Shown here piece by piece: positions 6,585 to 14,302 of a DNA stretch of 20,128 nucleotides. Within the stretch, counting starts at the first letter, position 1. The number at the start of each line of letters is the position of its first letter. This DNA is from JBBRLG01 sp038231495 (lineage in GTDB: Bacteria; Planctomycetota; Planctomycetia; Gemmatales; Gemmataceae). The notes under the pieces were generated by a model. That model had not been told where the DNA came from. It did not search any database and saw only the letters and a list, made by a program, of their open reading frames with translations. The stretch covers positions 1 through 20,128 of the forward strand of contig JBBRLG010000056.1 of NCBI GenBank assembly GCA_038231495.1, read 5' to 3'. The position numbers and the translations under genes are program-made.

Positions 6585-8096
6585 TTATTCCTTTTCCGGA
6601 TGCAAAGTAGCCGGTTTAAGCGTCCAGGCTTGTTTGCGCGCCAATTCCATCAGCGCGGGTGCCTTGAAGCCGGACGGAAAGATCACCCAGCCCCACAACT
6701 TCGGGTCGTCGTCGGCAACGTATTTCGCGTCGAGTAGCTTCGCCGACTGGATTTCGATGTCCTTCGGCGTTTTGCCTTCACCCAGTTCGAGGGCCGCGCG
6801 GGCGAGGGCATGAAGGTAGGCTTCCGGCGGAACGGAGACGCTACCCAGCCAGACGGCACTCGGCACCCGTCCCTGTTTCTTGATGAAGTCGGCCACATCG
6901 ACGCTGGTGCGGCTGAATTGACTCCAGTCCGTTTGCACCGTGTCGTCCAGCGTGGCAATTTTACCCGTCGGGCCGAGAGGCGTCCCGGTCAGTCGGACCA
7001 CTTCCCCAGTCTGTTGTTGGGTGCGGCGGGCGACGTACTCGTTGAGGAGAAAGAAGACCTCGCTTGCGCTGAGGTTGAACTCCTTGTGCCGTTGGTGGCC
7101 CACGTCCTCGCCGACCTTTGCTGCAATGGCCTTGATTTCGGCGGCAGTGAAAGCGCGATTGCGGGCGTCGTCGCGGTAGAGTTTTACCGCATCGCTCGCC
7201 GTGATGAACTTCACGTCGGGAAAGCGCTTCATGAAGCGGACGTAGCCCTCGAAGTTGTCGTAGGCGGCTTTCGTCTCCTCTTCCGTTTTTTGAGGCGGCA
7301 CCTTCCACTCCGCGCGCGGCGGGTTGGCCCCCTTGCGGAAGTTGACGCCGTCCCAAAATTCCTTGTGAACGAACTCGCAGGGGTGATAAACGATGCTAAC
7401 CACGCCGCCGCCTTCCGCGAGGAGTGCCTTGCGCGCGGCGGCAAACTTTTCCTCCGCGTCCGCAAGTTCATTCGGGTTGGACAGGCCGGTGCGCGGCGTA
7501 TAGGCAAGCCGGTAGAGGTTTAATAAGCCACAATAGAAATGGGGTTTGTCGTCCATGCGGACGTGGGTGCCGGAGTCGAGGTAAACTTCCATGCCCCACT
7601 TTTTCATCGCGCCGTAACTCTGCGGTCCCCACGAACTGCCGGGTTGGCCGTAGCACGTCGGCGCGACGCCGAAGATGCGCTGCACGTCGTCGCGGCCCGG
7701 CCCCTCGCGCCGGTCGAATTCGGCGACGCCCTCGTCCCAGCCGAGGTTGGACAGGTACATCGTCGGCGACGGCTGGACGCTGTGCCATTGGGCGTGGAAG
7801 CCGATTTCGTGTTTCTTCAGCGCGTCGATCACGTCCTTGCGCTTCCGGCGTTCGAGCGTCCGCGCCTTCTCGCCGACGACTTTGAACGTGCCGCGGATGT
7901 TCTCGCCGGTCAAAAAGTCGGCGACGTGCAGGGCCGCGTCGTCACTGGCGGGCAGCAGATAATCCTCGGTGTCGAACCACAGGATGACATACACTTTCGG
8001 GGCTGGTTCCACGGCCCGCGCCGGGGAAATGACGGCGAGCAGGGCGAAAAACACGACAAGAAGAGCGGCGGGCTTCCGAACCGAGGGGATGAACAC
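6585..8096 (-). CDS. Secreted polysaccharide deacetylase (NodB-type) with C-terminal wall-binding-like segment
   Basis: This 503-residue, probably exported enzyme belongs to the carbohydrate esterase 4/NodB type, which removes acetyl groups from polysaccharides using a metal. It starts at GTG (8096), chosen because AAGGAG sits 7 nt upstream and a signal peptide follows directly (residues 1-28, ending SPARA). FDTEDY (41-46) fits the first NodB metal motif, HAQWH (101-105) fits the HxxxH metal motif, and VYHPCEF (236-242) lies where a late catalytic motif is expected. After about residue 310 the chain is no longer NodB-like; 399-434 (ADFIKKQGRVPSAVWLGSVS and following) resembles a pseudomurein-binding repeat. 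The substrate is not evident. It lies 68 nt downstream of recN with a palindrome between them, so co-transcription is uncertain. Confidence 0.75.
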   Translation of the reverse strand: MFIPSVRKPAALLVVFFALLAVISPARAVEPAPKVYVILWFDTEDYLLPASDDAALHVADFLTGENIRGTFKVVGEKARTLERRKRKDVIDALKKHEIGFHAQWHSVQPSPTMYLSNLGWDEGVAEFDRREGPGRDDVQRIFGVAPTCYGQPGSSWGPQSYGAMKKWGMEVYLDSGTHVRMDDKPHFYCGLLNLYRLAYTPRTGLSNPNELADAEEKFAAARKALLAEGGGVVSIVYHPCEFVHKEFWDGVNFRKGANPPRAEWKVPPQKTEEETKAAYDNFEGYVRFMKRFPDVKFITASDAVKLYRDDARNRAFTAAEIKAIAAKVGEDVGHQRHKEFNLSASEVFFLLNEYVARRTQQQTGEVVRLTGTPLGPTGKIATLDDTVQTDWSQFSRTSVDVADFIKKQGRVPSAVWLGSVSVPPEAYLHALARAALELGEGKTPKDIEIQSAKLLDAKYVADDDPKLWGWVIFPSGFKAPALMELARKQAWTLKPATLHPEKE

Positions 8097-8113
8097 AGTA
8101 TGGCTCCTTGGTG

Positions 8114-8159
8114 ATTGCCGCTTGCGGCTTTGTAGATTTGCAAAGCCGCAAGCGGCAAT
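8114..8159. repeat. REP-like palindrome (family copy 2)
   Basis: Arms ATTGCCGCTTGCGGCTTTG (8114-8132) and its exact complement (8141-8159) are separated by 8 nt. It fills the gap between the recN stop and the ribosome binding site of the deacetylase. It would form a strong RNA hairpin at the end of recN and may limit read-through. Confidence 0.85.
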
Positions 8160-8164
8160 TGTTC

Positions 8165-9862
8165 TTACCACCGCGCGCGCGCCGCGTCCAGCATGGCGGC
8201 GGCTTCCTTGCGCGTCGTCTCGCCGCGCGCCTCGCCGCGCAACATGCTCGCCAGTTCTTCCAGGCGGTCGGCGTCCTTCAGCGCGTGAATTTGCGTCGTC
8301 GTGCGGTTCTTCGCCCGCGTTTTGCGGATGGTCCAGTGGTGGCGGGCGTAACTGGCCACTTGCGGCAGGTGCGTAATGCAAATGACCTGGTGCGTCTGAC
8401 CCAGCGCCGCCAACTTCTGGCCGAGTACGTCGCCGAGCCGGCCGCCCACGTTGGCGTCGATCTCGTCGAAGATCAGAGTGCCCAGCCGGTCGTGTCCGGC
8501 CAGCACCGTTTTCAGGGCCAGCATCGTGCGCGACATCTCGCCGCCGGACGCGACTTTACGCAGGGGCCGCGCGGGTTCGCCGGGGTTCGCGGCCAGGGTC
8601 AATTCCAGGTTCTCCGCGCCCCAGGCCGGCACGTCGGCTTGGAGCGGATCGTCGCCGATGGGTGCCGGCTCCAGCAGCGCGTCGAGCCGTGCTTCCGCCA
8701 TGCCCAGGTCGGCAAGCTCCTTTTGCACTTCCGTCGCGAGGCGCTTGGCGACGCGCTGCCGCAGTTTACTCAGGTCGGCGGCAGCCTCCTTGAGTTTATT
8801 GAACGTGGTGGTCAACTCCCCCTCAATGCCGCCGAGGTCGTCTTCTTCACGCTGGAGGCGCGCTTCCTGTTCGTCCAGGCTGATGCGGTAGACGATCAGG
8901 TCGTCCACCGGGCGACGGTACTTCGTTTCCAGTCGGCGGAGGAACTGCAAGCGCCGCTCTACTTCGTCGAGGCGTTCGGGGTCCGCCTCCCAGCGCTCGC
9001 CGAGGTGCTGCAAGGTTTGGGCAAGGTCCTGCACTTCGGACTGTACGCCTTGCAGTCGTTGCATCAACTCTTCCAGGCCGGGATCGAGTTTGGCCCACGA
9101 TTCAGCCTCACGCTGCAGCTTGCCCAAACGGTCGAGGAGCGAGTCGTCGGCCTCGTAGAGCGTGTCGTACCCGTTCGTGGCGAAGGCCTGCAAACTCTGG
9201 GCGTTGGCCAACCGTTCGCGCTCGCGGGCCAACTCGGCCAGCTCGTTCGGCTCCAGGTTGGCCTGGTCCAGCTCGTCGCGCTCGAAGCGCACCAACGCCA
9301 ACTCACGCCGCCGTTGTTCGCGCGCCGCGGAAAGGGTGTTGTACCCCTTCCGCAAGGTGCGGACCTTTTCCGCCAGTTCACGATAGGCGTTGCGCGGTTT
9401 GCCGAGTTCGCCGTAGGCGTCGAGCAATTGCAGTTGGTAGGCCGGTTGCAACAACGACTCACTTTCGCGCTGGCCGTGCAGATCGACGAGCGCGCCGCCA
9501 ATTTGCTTGAGGGTGGCAACGGCAACCGGCTGGTCGTTGACGTAGGCATGGCTGCGGCCGCCGCGCGTCAAGCGCCGCGCAAGGACGATCGAATCCTCTT
9601 CCAACTTCGTGTCGAGAAGGCTTTCGATTTCCTGACGGGTGCCGGCGTCTTCCAGTTCAAAGACGCCGGTGACGCGCAACTCTTCAGCCCCGGTGCGAAT
9701 CAGGTCCGCCGAGCCGCGTTCGCCGAGGAGCAGGCCGAGCGCTCCGAGCAGGAGCGACTTCCCCGCGCCGGTCTCGCCGGTCCAGGCGCAGAAACCCGGT
9801 TGCAATTCGACGCGGACATCCGCGATCAGGGCCAGGTTCTGTACCGAGAGTTCGCGGAGCAT
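8165..9862 (-). CDS. recN: DNA repair protein RecN
   Basis: This 565-residue SMC-like ATPase acts in recombinational repair of double-strand breaks. The N-terminal MLRELSVQNLALI opening is typical of RecN. Walker A is GETGAGKS (29-36). The middle (about 160-400) is the long coiled coil with predicted heptads. The C-terminal ABC signature is ASGGEMSR (438-445) and Walker B is LIFDEID (463-469), followed by the conserved THLPQVA. The length matches the family (about 550-570). The ATG at 9862 lacks a clear Shine-Dalgarno and follows the ancestral stop of the upstream toxin gene by 21 nt, which suggests it once relied on translation through an antitoxin-toxin-recN unit. Confidence 0.95.
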   Translation of the reverse strand: MLRELSVQNLALIADVRVELQPGFCAWTGETGAGKSLLLGALGLLLGERGSADLIRTGAEELRVTGVFELEDAGTRQEIESLLDTKLEEDSIVLARRLTRGGRSHAYVNDQPVAVATLKQIGGALVDLHGQRESESLLQPAYQLQLLDAYGELGKPRNAYRELAEKVRTLRKGYNTLSAAREQRRRELALVRFERDELDQANLEPNELAELARERERLANAQSLQAFATNGYDTLYEADDSLLDRLGKLQREAESWAKLDPGLEELMQRLQGVQSEVQDLAQTLQHLGERWEADPERLDEVERRLQFLRRLETKYRRPVDDLIVYRISLDEQEARLQREEDDLGGIEGELTTTFNKLKEAAADLSKLRQRVAKRLATEVQKELADLGMAEARLDALLEPAPIGDDPLQADVPAWGAENLELTLAANPGEPARPLRKVASGGEMSRTMLALKTVLAGHDRLGTLIFDEIDANVGGRLGDVLGQKLAALGQTHQVICITHLPQVASYARHHWTIRKTRAKNRTTTQIHALKDADRLEELASMLRGEARGETTRKEAAAMLDAARARW

Positions 9863-9883
9863 AGTGGTCGATTTGCCAGCGGC

Positions 9884-10311
9884 TCAAGCGCGGGCTTGCC
9901 AAATTCTTGGGTCACGCTTCATGTGAAAGACCGCCAAAACGATTACCTGATCCACTTCAAGGCGGTAGAAGACCGAAAAGGGAAATGTAACCGTTCACTC
10001 CTCCCCTTACGAAGGGGGGGCAGGGGGGGTTAAGAACGGATGTAGTCGGTCATGGCGCTATTTCCACCCCCCCAACCCCCCCTTCGTAAGGGGGGGAGTG
10101 AACGGTTACAGGGAAATTTCCGAACATTGGCACGGCGCACGTCTTGGAATACGACCGCGTGTGCCAGGGGCATGAGGCCAATCCGCTCGAAAACCTCCTG
10201 GGTTCGCGCGACGAAATCCACACCCAAACCTGCTCGCTGTTGCTCGTACCCGTCGAAGGCGCCATCGAATTCGGCTTTCGCCGCAGGTTTCAGAACGACC
10301 GGAAAACTCAT
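9884..10311 (-). pseudogene. ParE/RelE-type toxin interrupted by a miniature element
   Basis: The N-terminal 67 codons (MSFPVVLKPAAKAEFDGAFD and onward to VRKFP) are a ParE-family ribonuclease/gyrase-toxin fold start. The frame then runs into a repeat and stops at 10030, giving a 93-residue product with a nonsense tail. Beyond the repeat, 9978-9884 reads FSVFYRLEVDQVIVLAVFH and then RDPRIWQARA before a stop, the usual ParE C-terminus. Joining the two parts after removing the 123-bp element and one 8-bp duplication gives exactly 98 residues in frame, the normal ParE size. The start overlaps the antitoxin stop (ATGA). The truncated product lacks the last strands and conserved C-terminal residues, so it is presumably inactive. 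Confidence 0.9.
9979..10117. mobile_element. 123-bp MITE-like element (9987-10109) with 8-bp target duplications
   Basis: AGGGAAAT occurs directly on both sides, at 9979-9986 and 10110-10117, as an exact 8-bp target site duplication. Inside, 43-nt terminal arms (9987-10029 and 10067-10109) are inverted copies with three mismatches, starting GTAACCGTTCACTCC and running into G7-NN-G7 tracts. There is no gene within. The end GTAA and 8-bp duplication fit the known habits of IS66-family transposases, so trans-mobilisation by such an element is inferred. The insertion breaks the toxin gene. Confidence 0.92.
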
Positions 10312-10538
10312 TGGCGACGCCTCGCCAAAGCCGCGGCTTTGACCTCTTCCCACGGAACTACGTCCGTTGGGTTGGCCTGGTGGTCTGCAAGCCGCCGCTC
10401 CAATTCATTCCGTTGGACCTCGGTGAGGCTGGGCTGACCTTGCTCGTCGGCGATGCTATCCCAGATCGCTTGCACCAAATGAATTCGGTCATCGACGCTG
10501 AGTGCCGTGATTTGGGACAAGGTGGCTGACAGGTCCAT
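10308..10538 (-). CDS. Antitoxin, putative addiction module component (TIGR02574-like)
   Basis: This 76-residue protein has the layout of the small addiction-module antitoxins paired with ParE/RelE toxins. The features seen are LSVDDRIHLVQAIWDSIADE near residues 14-33, then a helix with ELERRLADHQANP, and VVPWEEVKAAAL near the end. GAGGAA lies 6 nt upstream of the ATG at 10538, which sets this start; the frame is open further upstream. The stop overlaps the start of the toxin by 4 nt. The gene appears intact although its toxin is broken. It would normally neutralise the toxin and repress its own operon. Confidence 0.85.
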   Translation of the reverse strand: MDLSATLSQITALSVDDRIHLVQAIWDSIADEQGQPSLTEVQRNELERRLADHQANPTDVVPWEEVKAAALARRRQ

Positions 10539-10650
10539 GTGCGTTCCTCGATAGCGACGGCGGAGACTTTCCACTTTATGATTATCCCACACGCCAGCAA
10601 CCGACTCAACGTGCGTTGACGCAAAGCCGCAAGCGGCAAAGGCAGCATTT
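10539..10650. other. Upstream region of the antitoxin-toxin-recN unit
   Basis: These 112 bases separate the antitoxin start from the exonuclease stop, all on the minus strand. The promoter and any autoregulatory operator of the addiction module should lie here. One half-copy of the REP-like repeat (10621-10639) is present; nothing else can be named. Confidence 0.35.
10621..10639. repeat. Single half of the REP-like palindrome (family copy 3)
   Basis: GCAAAGCCGCAAGCGGCAA matches one arm of the other copies exactly, but no partner arm lies beside it. It falls between the exonuclease and antitoxin genes. Confidence 0.7.
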
Positions 10651-11208
10651 TCAAACAGGTGTTGTATTTTCCCGCAGCATGTTGCAAAACATCGCCCCCT
10701 GCTCGATCGCGTCGTCGAGCGCCTTGTGCGTATGCGGCAGCGGGTCGAGCCAGCGGTGCGGCATGTTGCGCTTGACCGATTGCCGGTAATCCTTTTTCAT
10801 CAACGCCATCGCGTACGTCTTGACGTCGAGCGCCGAAAACGAGAATGGACTCTCGCCAGCGAACCGGATCAAATACCAGTAGACGAACAGGAAATCAAAG
10901 CCGGCCGGGTAGGCGACGAAGACGGGCGGGCCGGGCAGTTGCTTCAGCCAGGCGACGTAAGCCGGCAGCGCCAGCGCCGGCTCCTCGGGGTCGCGGCGGC
11001 ACTCGGCCCACGCCTCCGGTTGCGTCTTCCACCAGCCCATTGTGTCCGGGTGGCCGACCGCGCCGGGCAGCGTTTGAAGGTTTCTGGTAAAGGTGCCGAG
11101 GAGCGTCTTGTCGGCGAGGTAGGCCGCGGACGCGAAGCTGAGCATCGAGTGCGGGCCGGGGATCGGCCCGTCGGTTTCGACGTCGGTGCTAACATAGATT
11201 TCGGGCAT
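10651..11208 (-). CDS. DEDDh-type 3'-5' exonuclease
   Basis: This 185-residue protein is of the RNase T/DnaQ class, which cuts nucleotides from 3' ends using two metal ions. All five signature residues can be placed: Asp9 and Glu11 in STDVETDGP, Asp105 in PAGFDFLF, and His161 and Asp166 in the HxAxxD motif of HTHKALDDAIEQG. The ATG at 11208 was chosen because it directly precedes the first metal motif and ACGGGA lies about 7 nt upstream; the frame is open further up. It is divergent from the membrane protein gene, with only 39 nt between the starts. The substrate (DNA or RNA) cannot be told, and it lacks domains found in polymerase proofreading subunits. Confidence 0.85.
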   Translation of the reverse strand: MPEIYVSTDVETDGPIPGPHSMLSFASAAYLADKTLLGTFTRNLQTLPGAVGHPDTMGWWKTQPEAWAECRRDPEEPALALPAYVAWLKQLPGPPVFVAYPAGFDFLFVYWYLIRFAGESPFSFSALDVKTYAMALMKKDYRQSVKRNMPHRWLDPLPHTHKALDDAIEQGAMFCNMLRENTTPV

Positions 11209-11247
11209 GGAATTCCCGTCCGCGCGGGACGCTCCGGGGAAACGGCA
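11209..11247. promoter_or_regulatory. 39-bp divergent gap with two start regions
   Basis: The gap separates the starts of the exonuclease and the membrane protein and is too short to hold two full non-overlapping promoters. At least one promoter must lie inside a neighbouring coding region, or the two overlap. GGGGAAA at about 11236-11242 is a usable ribosome binding site for the plus-strand gene. Confidence 0.35.
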
Positions 11248-11784
11248 ATGGACGACCAGCACACCTTGTTTCTGTGGATCCTCGCCAGCGGCGGCTTCGG
11301 GGCGCTACTCGGGGCCGGCTTTGGCGCGACCGTCGGTGCCATTACCTGGCTGAACAACCGCGCGGCCGGCACCTTCCTCGGCCTGCGCGTCGCCCGCGGT
11401 TTGGAGACCGCCGCGGGGCACGAGCTGTCGCCGGGGTTCAAGGGGGCCGTCATTGGCGGCACCGACGGCTCGGCTTTTCTCGGCACGGTCGGCATCCTGG
11501 TCGGGGCAATCATCGCCCCCAATACGCCGGCAGCCTGGGAGGTTTTGGGACCGACCGCCGTGGTCGTCACCCTCCTGATCGGGGGCGGAATGCTGTTCGG
11601 TTGCATCGCCCTCGTCCTGCTGCGGACCGGCGTGCGGGCCGTGTTGCCCCTGTTCGTCGGAACCCTTCTCGGTGCGGGCGCGGGCCTCTCCGTCGGGCGC
11701 GCCAACAGTTTATTCGTGGGCCTCGTCCTCGGCATCGCCGGCGGGACGCTGCTCGCGTTCCTCTGGGGGCCGCCCAAGACTTGA
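11248..11784 (+). CDS. Hypothetical glycine-rich membrane protein, about five helices
   Basis: This 178-residue protein is almost wholly hydrophobic. Likely helices lie at about 6-34, 69-92, 98-125, 131-150 and 158-174. Several contain small-residue packing repeats such as GALLGAGFGATVGA and GTLLGAGAGLSVG. No family is recognised with confidence; Gly-zipper-like membrane proteins are common and not diagnostic. The ATG at 11248 follows GGGGAAA; the frame is open to 10726 but that stretch is the antisense of the exonuclease. The last 75 nt overlap the 3' end of the converging aminotransferase gene. Confidence 0.65.
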   Translation: MDDQHTLFLWILASGGFGALLGAGFGATVGAITWLNNRAAGTFLGLRVARGLETAAGHELSPGFKGAVIGGTDGSAFLGTVGILVGAIIAPNTPAAWEVLGPTAVVVTLLIGGGMLFGCIALVLLRTGVRAVLPLFVGTLLGAGAGLSVGRANSLFVGLVLGIAGGTLLAFLWGPPKT

Positions 11785-13005
11785 CCCGCCGTCCGGGCGT
11801 AGGCAGCGCGCGATCTGCCGTACGGCCTGGCGCAGTCGATGCTCGTTCTCCACCAGCGCCAGGCGCAAATAGCCTTCGCCGGCGTCGCCGAAGCCGCCGC
11901 CCGGACTGACCGCGACACCCCCCTCGTCGAGCAGCTTCATCGCGAAGTCGATCGAATTCAGGCGGTCGCGCCACTCCTGGGGATACCTGGCCCAGACGAA
12001 CATCGTCGCCCTGGGCGATTGCACCTCCCAGCCGATGCGCTGCAAGCCGTCCACCAGCACGTCGCGGCGGTGCTGGTATTCCAGGGCTTGTTTCCGGACG
12101 GGTGCCTCGCCCTGGCGCAGCGCGACGATGCCGGCAATCTGGATCGGTTGGAATATGCCGTAGTCGTAGTAGCCCTTGATCGTCGCGAGGGCGCGCACCA
12201 TCTCGGCGTTGCCGGCGCAAAAGCCCAGCCGCCAGCCGGCCATGTTAAAACCCTTGCTCATCGTCGTCGTTTCGACGCCAACTTCCTTGGCACCCGGCAC
12301 GCTGAGGAAGCTCGGTGCCTGGTAGCCGTCGAAGCACACGTCGCCGTACGCGAAATCGTGGATGACCATGAAGCCAAACTTGCGGGCCAGCGCGACCACC
12401 TCCACGAAAAAGTCGCGCTCTACTACCGTGGTGCTGGGGTTGTGCGGGTAGTTGAGGATGAGCACCTTGGGCCGCGGGTACAGGTGCTCGGCCATGTACG
12501 CGACGTTGGTCAGGAAGAAATCGGGCTTCGTGCAGTCGATGCTGATGACGTTGCCGGACGCCAGGGCCACGGCGTAGACGTGGATCGGGAACGACGGCGC
12601 GGGCACAATGGCCGTATCGCCCGGTCCGAGCAGCGCCAGGCACATGTGGCTGAAGACTTCCTTGGAGCCGAGGCCGGCGATCACTTCGGTGTCCACGTCC
12701 AGTTGCACGCCGTGCAACCGCTCGTAGCGCAAGGCGACCTCGCGTCGCAGGTTCTGAATGCCGTTGCTCACGGAATAGCGGTGGTTGCGTTCGTCGGCGA
12801 CGGCCTCGCGAATCTTGTCGATGACTTCGGGGTGCGGCACGTCGGTCGGGTTACCCATGCCCAGGTCGATGACGTCGATGCCGGCGCGGCGCTTCTGTTG
12901 CTTCAGCGCGTTGATCTTGCCGAACAGGTAGGGCGGCAGACGCTGCACGCGGTCGGCCACTTGAATTAGAAACGGCGTTTGCAGGGTATTCGGTTCGCTT
13001 TGCAT
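11710..13005 (-). CDS. alaC: Class I/II aminotransferase, AlaC-like (glutamate-pyruvate)
   Basis: This 431-residue PLP enzyme aligns from memory along its full length with E. coli AlaC, which moves an amino group between glutamate and pyruvate. Matching stretches include FGKINALK (28-35), IDLGMGNPTD (46-55), GSKEVFSH (113-120), HDFAY (216-220), SKGFNMAGWRLGF (250-262, with the PLP lysine at 251) and VSPGGGFGD (366-374). Arg381, at LRLALVEN, would hold the substrate carboxylate. The fold-type I family also includes LL-diaminopimelate aminotransferase, which remains a possible alternative. The ATG at 13005 lies before a conserved N-terminus; the Shine-Dalgarno is weak (GGAA about 13 nt upstream). 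The last residues after about 403 form an Arg/Glu/Pro-rich tail encoded opposite the end of the membrane protein gene. Confidence 0.88.
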   Translation of the reverse strand: MQSEPNTLQTPFLIQVADRVQRLPPYLFGKINALKQQKRRAGIDVIDLGMGNPTDVPHPEVIDKIREAVADERNHRYSVSNGIQNLRREVALRYERLHGVQLDVDTEVIAGLGSKEVFSHMCLALLGPGDTAIVPAPSFPIHVYAVALASGNVISIDCTKPDFFLTNVAYMAEHLYPRPKVLILNYPHNPSTTVVERDFFVEVVALARKFGFMVIHDFAYGDVCFDGYQAPSFLSVPGAKEVGVETTTMSKGFNMAGWRLGFCAGNAEMVRALATIKGYYDYGIFQPIQIAGIVALRQGEAPVRKQALEYQHRRDVLVDGLQRIGWEVQSPRATMFVWARYPQEWRDRLNSIDFAMKLLDEGGVAVSPGGGFGDAGEGYLRLALVENEHRLRQAVRQIARCLRPDGGSSLGRPPEEREQRPAGDAEDEAHE

Positions 13006-13107
13006 GGTCGCGGCACAGTTCCGGGGCGAAAAGCTCACAAGGACGGAGCGCGTAGAGTTTAGCAAACGCGGTCAAGGGCTGTCTGTATCGGGTTGCGCGA
13101 GCGACCA

Positions 13108-13143
13108 CGCCGCTTGCGGCTTAGCGCAAAGCCGCAAGCGGCG
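13108..13143. repeat. REP-like palindrome (family copy 4)
   Basis: Arms CGCCGCTTGCGGCTT (13108-13122) and its exact complement (13129-13143) flank a 6-nt loop. It sits 2 nt after the stop of the AspC-like gene and would make a strong hairpin at the end of that transcript. No T-run follows it on the minus strand, so it may be a stabiliser or an attenuator and not a true intrinsic terminator. Confidence 0.8.
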
Positions 13144-13145
13144 AC

Positions 13146-14267
13146 TCACCGCGCCAACCGATTCAGAATCTCAATCCCGCGGTCCAACGTGCGGTCGTCG
13201 GCGGCGTAGCTGATGCGGAAGTGCGTGTCCCGGCGGCTGAAGACGTTGCCGGGGATCATCAGCAGGTTGTTGCGGATCGCCTCGGCCACGAACTCCGAGC
13301 CGGTGCCGTGCGGCGCTTTCGGATACAAGTAAAACGCCCCTTCCGGCTTTGCGACCTCGTAACGATCCCTCAACCCCTGGTAGATGCGGTCGCGCTTCTG
13401 CCGATACGTCGCCACGATTTGCGATGTGTCGTAGTCGAGTGCTGCGACGCCGGCCCATTGCACCATGCTCGGCGCACAAACAAAGGTGAACTGTTGCAGC
13501 TTGGTCATTTCCTCGATTAGCCGGCGCGGGCCGTGGGCGTAACCGAGCCGCCAACCCGTCATGCCATACGTCTTACTAAAGCCGTCGAAAACCAACACGC
13601 CGTCGCTGAACTCCGCCGGGCTGCAAAACGGCCGATCGTAAGCGAACGCACTGTAAATCTCGTCGCTGATGAGCAGGACGCCCTTCTCGCGCGCCAGGAC
13701 CGCGAGGTCGCGCAGCACCTCGTGCGACGGGCTGCGGCCCGTGGGGTTGGCGGGGCTGTTGACGAGAATGGCCTTCGTCCGCGGCGTGATCGCGGCGCGG
13801 ACGCGGTCCGGGTCGATCGTGAAGTCGGGGTAGGTGTCTAGCACGACACTTTTGCCGCCGGCCAACTCGACGAGGTGCGGGTACATGACGAAGTACGGGT
13901 CGAACAGGATGACCTCGTCGCCGGGGTTGACCGTGCAGCAGAGCGCCAGCACCAGGCCGCCGCTCGTGCCGCTCGTGACCAGCAACTCGCGGTCGCCGTG
14001 CCGATAGCGGCGTTGCATCTGAGCCGTTAATTTCGCACGCAGCTCGGCAATGCCCTGCGTCACGGTGTAGCCGTTGGCCCCGCGGTCGATGGCGGCGCGG
14101 GCGGCGTCCTTGATCGGCTCCGGCACGTCGAAATCGGGCTGGCCGATACTGAGGTTCACCGGGTTCTTCAGACTACGCGCCAACTCGAACACCTTGCGAA
14201 TGCCCGACGACTCGATTTGCGACATGCGCGCGGCGATCCAGGAATCGGCGGCGGATTTAGGAGTCAT
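13146..14267 (-). CDS. Class I aminotransferase, aspartate-aminotransferase type
   Basis: This 373-residue PLP enzyme belongs to the fold-type I, class I subgroup to which thermophile-type AspC (subgroup Ib) belongs. Visible motifs are NLSIGQPDFDVPEP (38-51), TSGTSGG (98-104) in the cofactor phosphate site, NSPANPTG (170-177, with cofactor-contacting Asn174), SDEIYS (201-206, Asp202 and Tyr205) and FSKTYGMTGWRLGY (230-243, PLP lysine 232). Start ATG 14267 is set by AGGGAG 7 nt upstream; an ATG at 14285 lies before this ribosome site. Substrate range cannot be settled from sequence; aspartate, prephenate or branched substrates are all known in this subgroup. It lies upstream of the AlaC-like gene on the same strand, 140 nt away. 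Confidence 0.88.
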   Translation of the reverse strand: MTPKSAADSWIAARMSQIESSGIRKVFELARSLKNPVNLSIGQPDFDVPEPIKDAARAAIDRGANGYTVTQGIAELRAKLTAQMQRRYRHGDRELLVTSGTSGGLVLALCCTVNPGDEVILFDPYFVMYPHLVELAGGKSVVLDTYPDFTIDPDRVRAAITPRTKAILVNSPANPTGRSPSHEVLRDLAVLAREKGVLLISDEIYSAFAYDRPFCSPAEFSDGVLVFDGFSKTYGMTGWRLGYAHGPRRLIEEMTKLQQFTFVCAPSMVQWAGVAALDYDTSQIVATYRQKRDRIYQGLRDRYEVAKPEGAFYLYPKAPHGTGSEFVAEAIRNNLLMIPGNVFSRRDTHFRISYAADDRTLDRGIEILNRLAR

Positions 14268-14302
14268 TAACCATCTCCCTTGCATCTAAAAGCGCGTCGG
14301 CG

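Noticed and set aside
8108..10033. A 641-codon plus-strand open frame
   Set aside because: It is the antisense of recN, with low-complexity translation typical of GC-rich shadow frames, and it ends in the inserted element. The minus strand encodes an unmistakable RecN.
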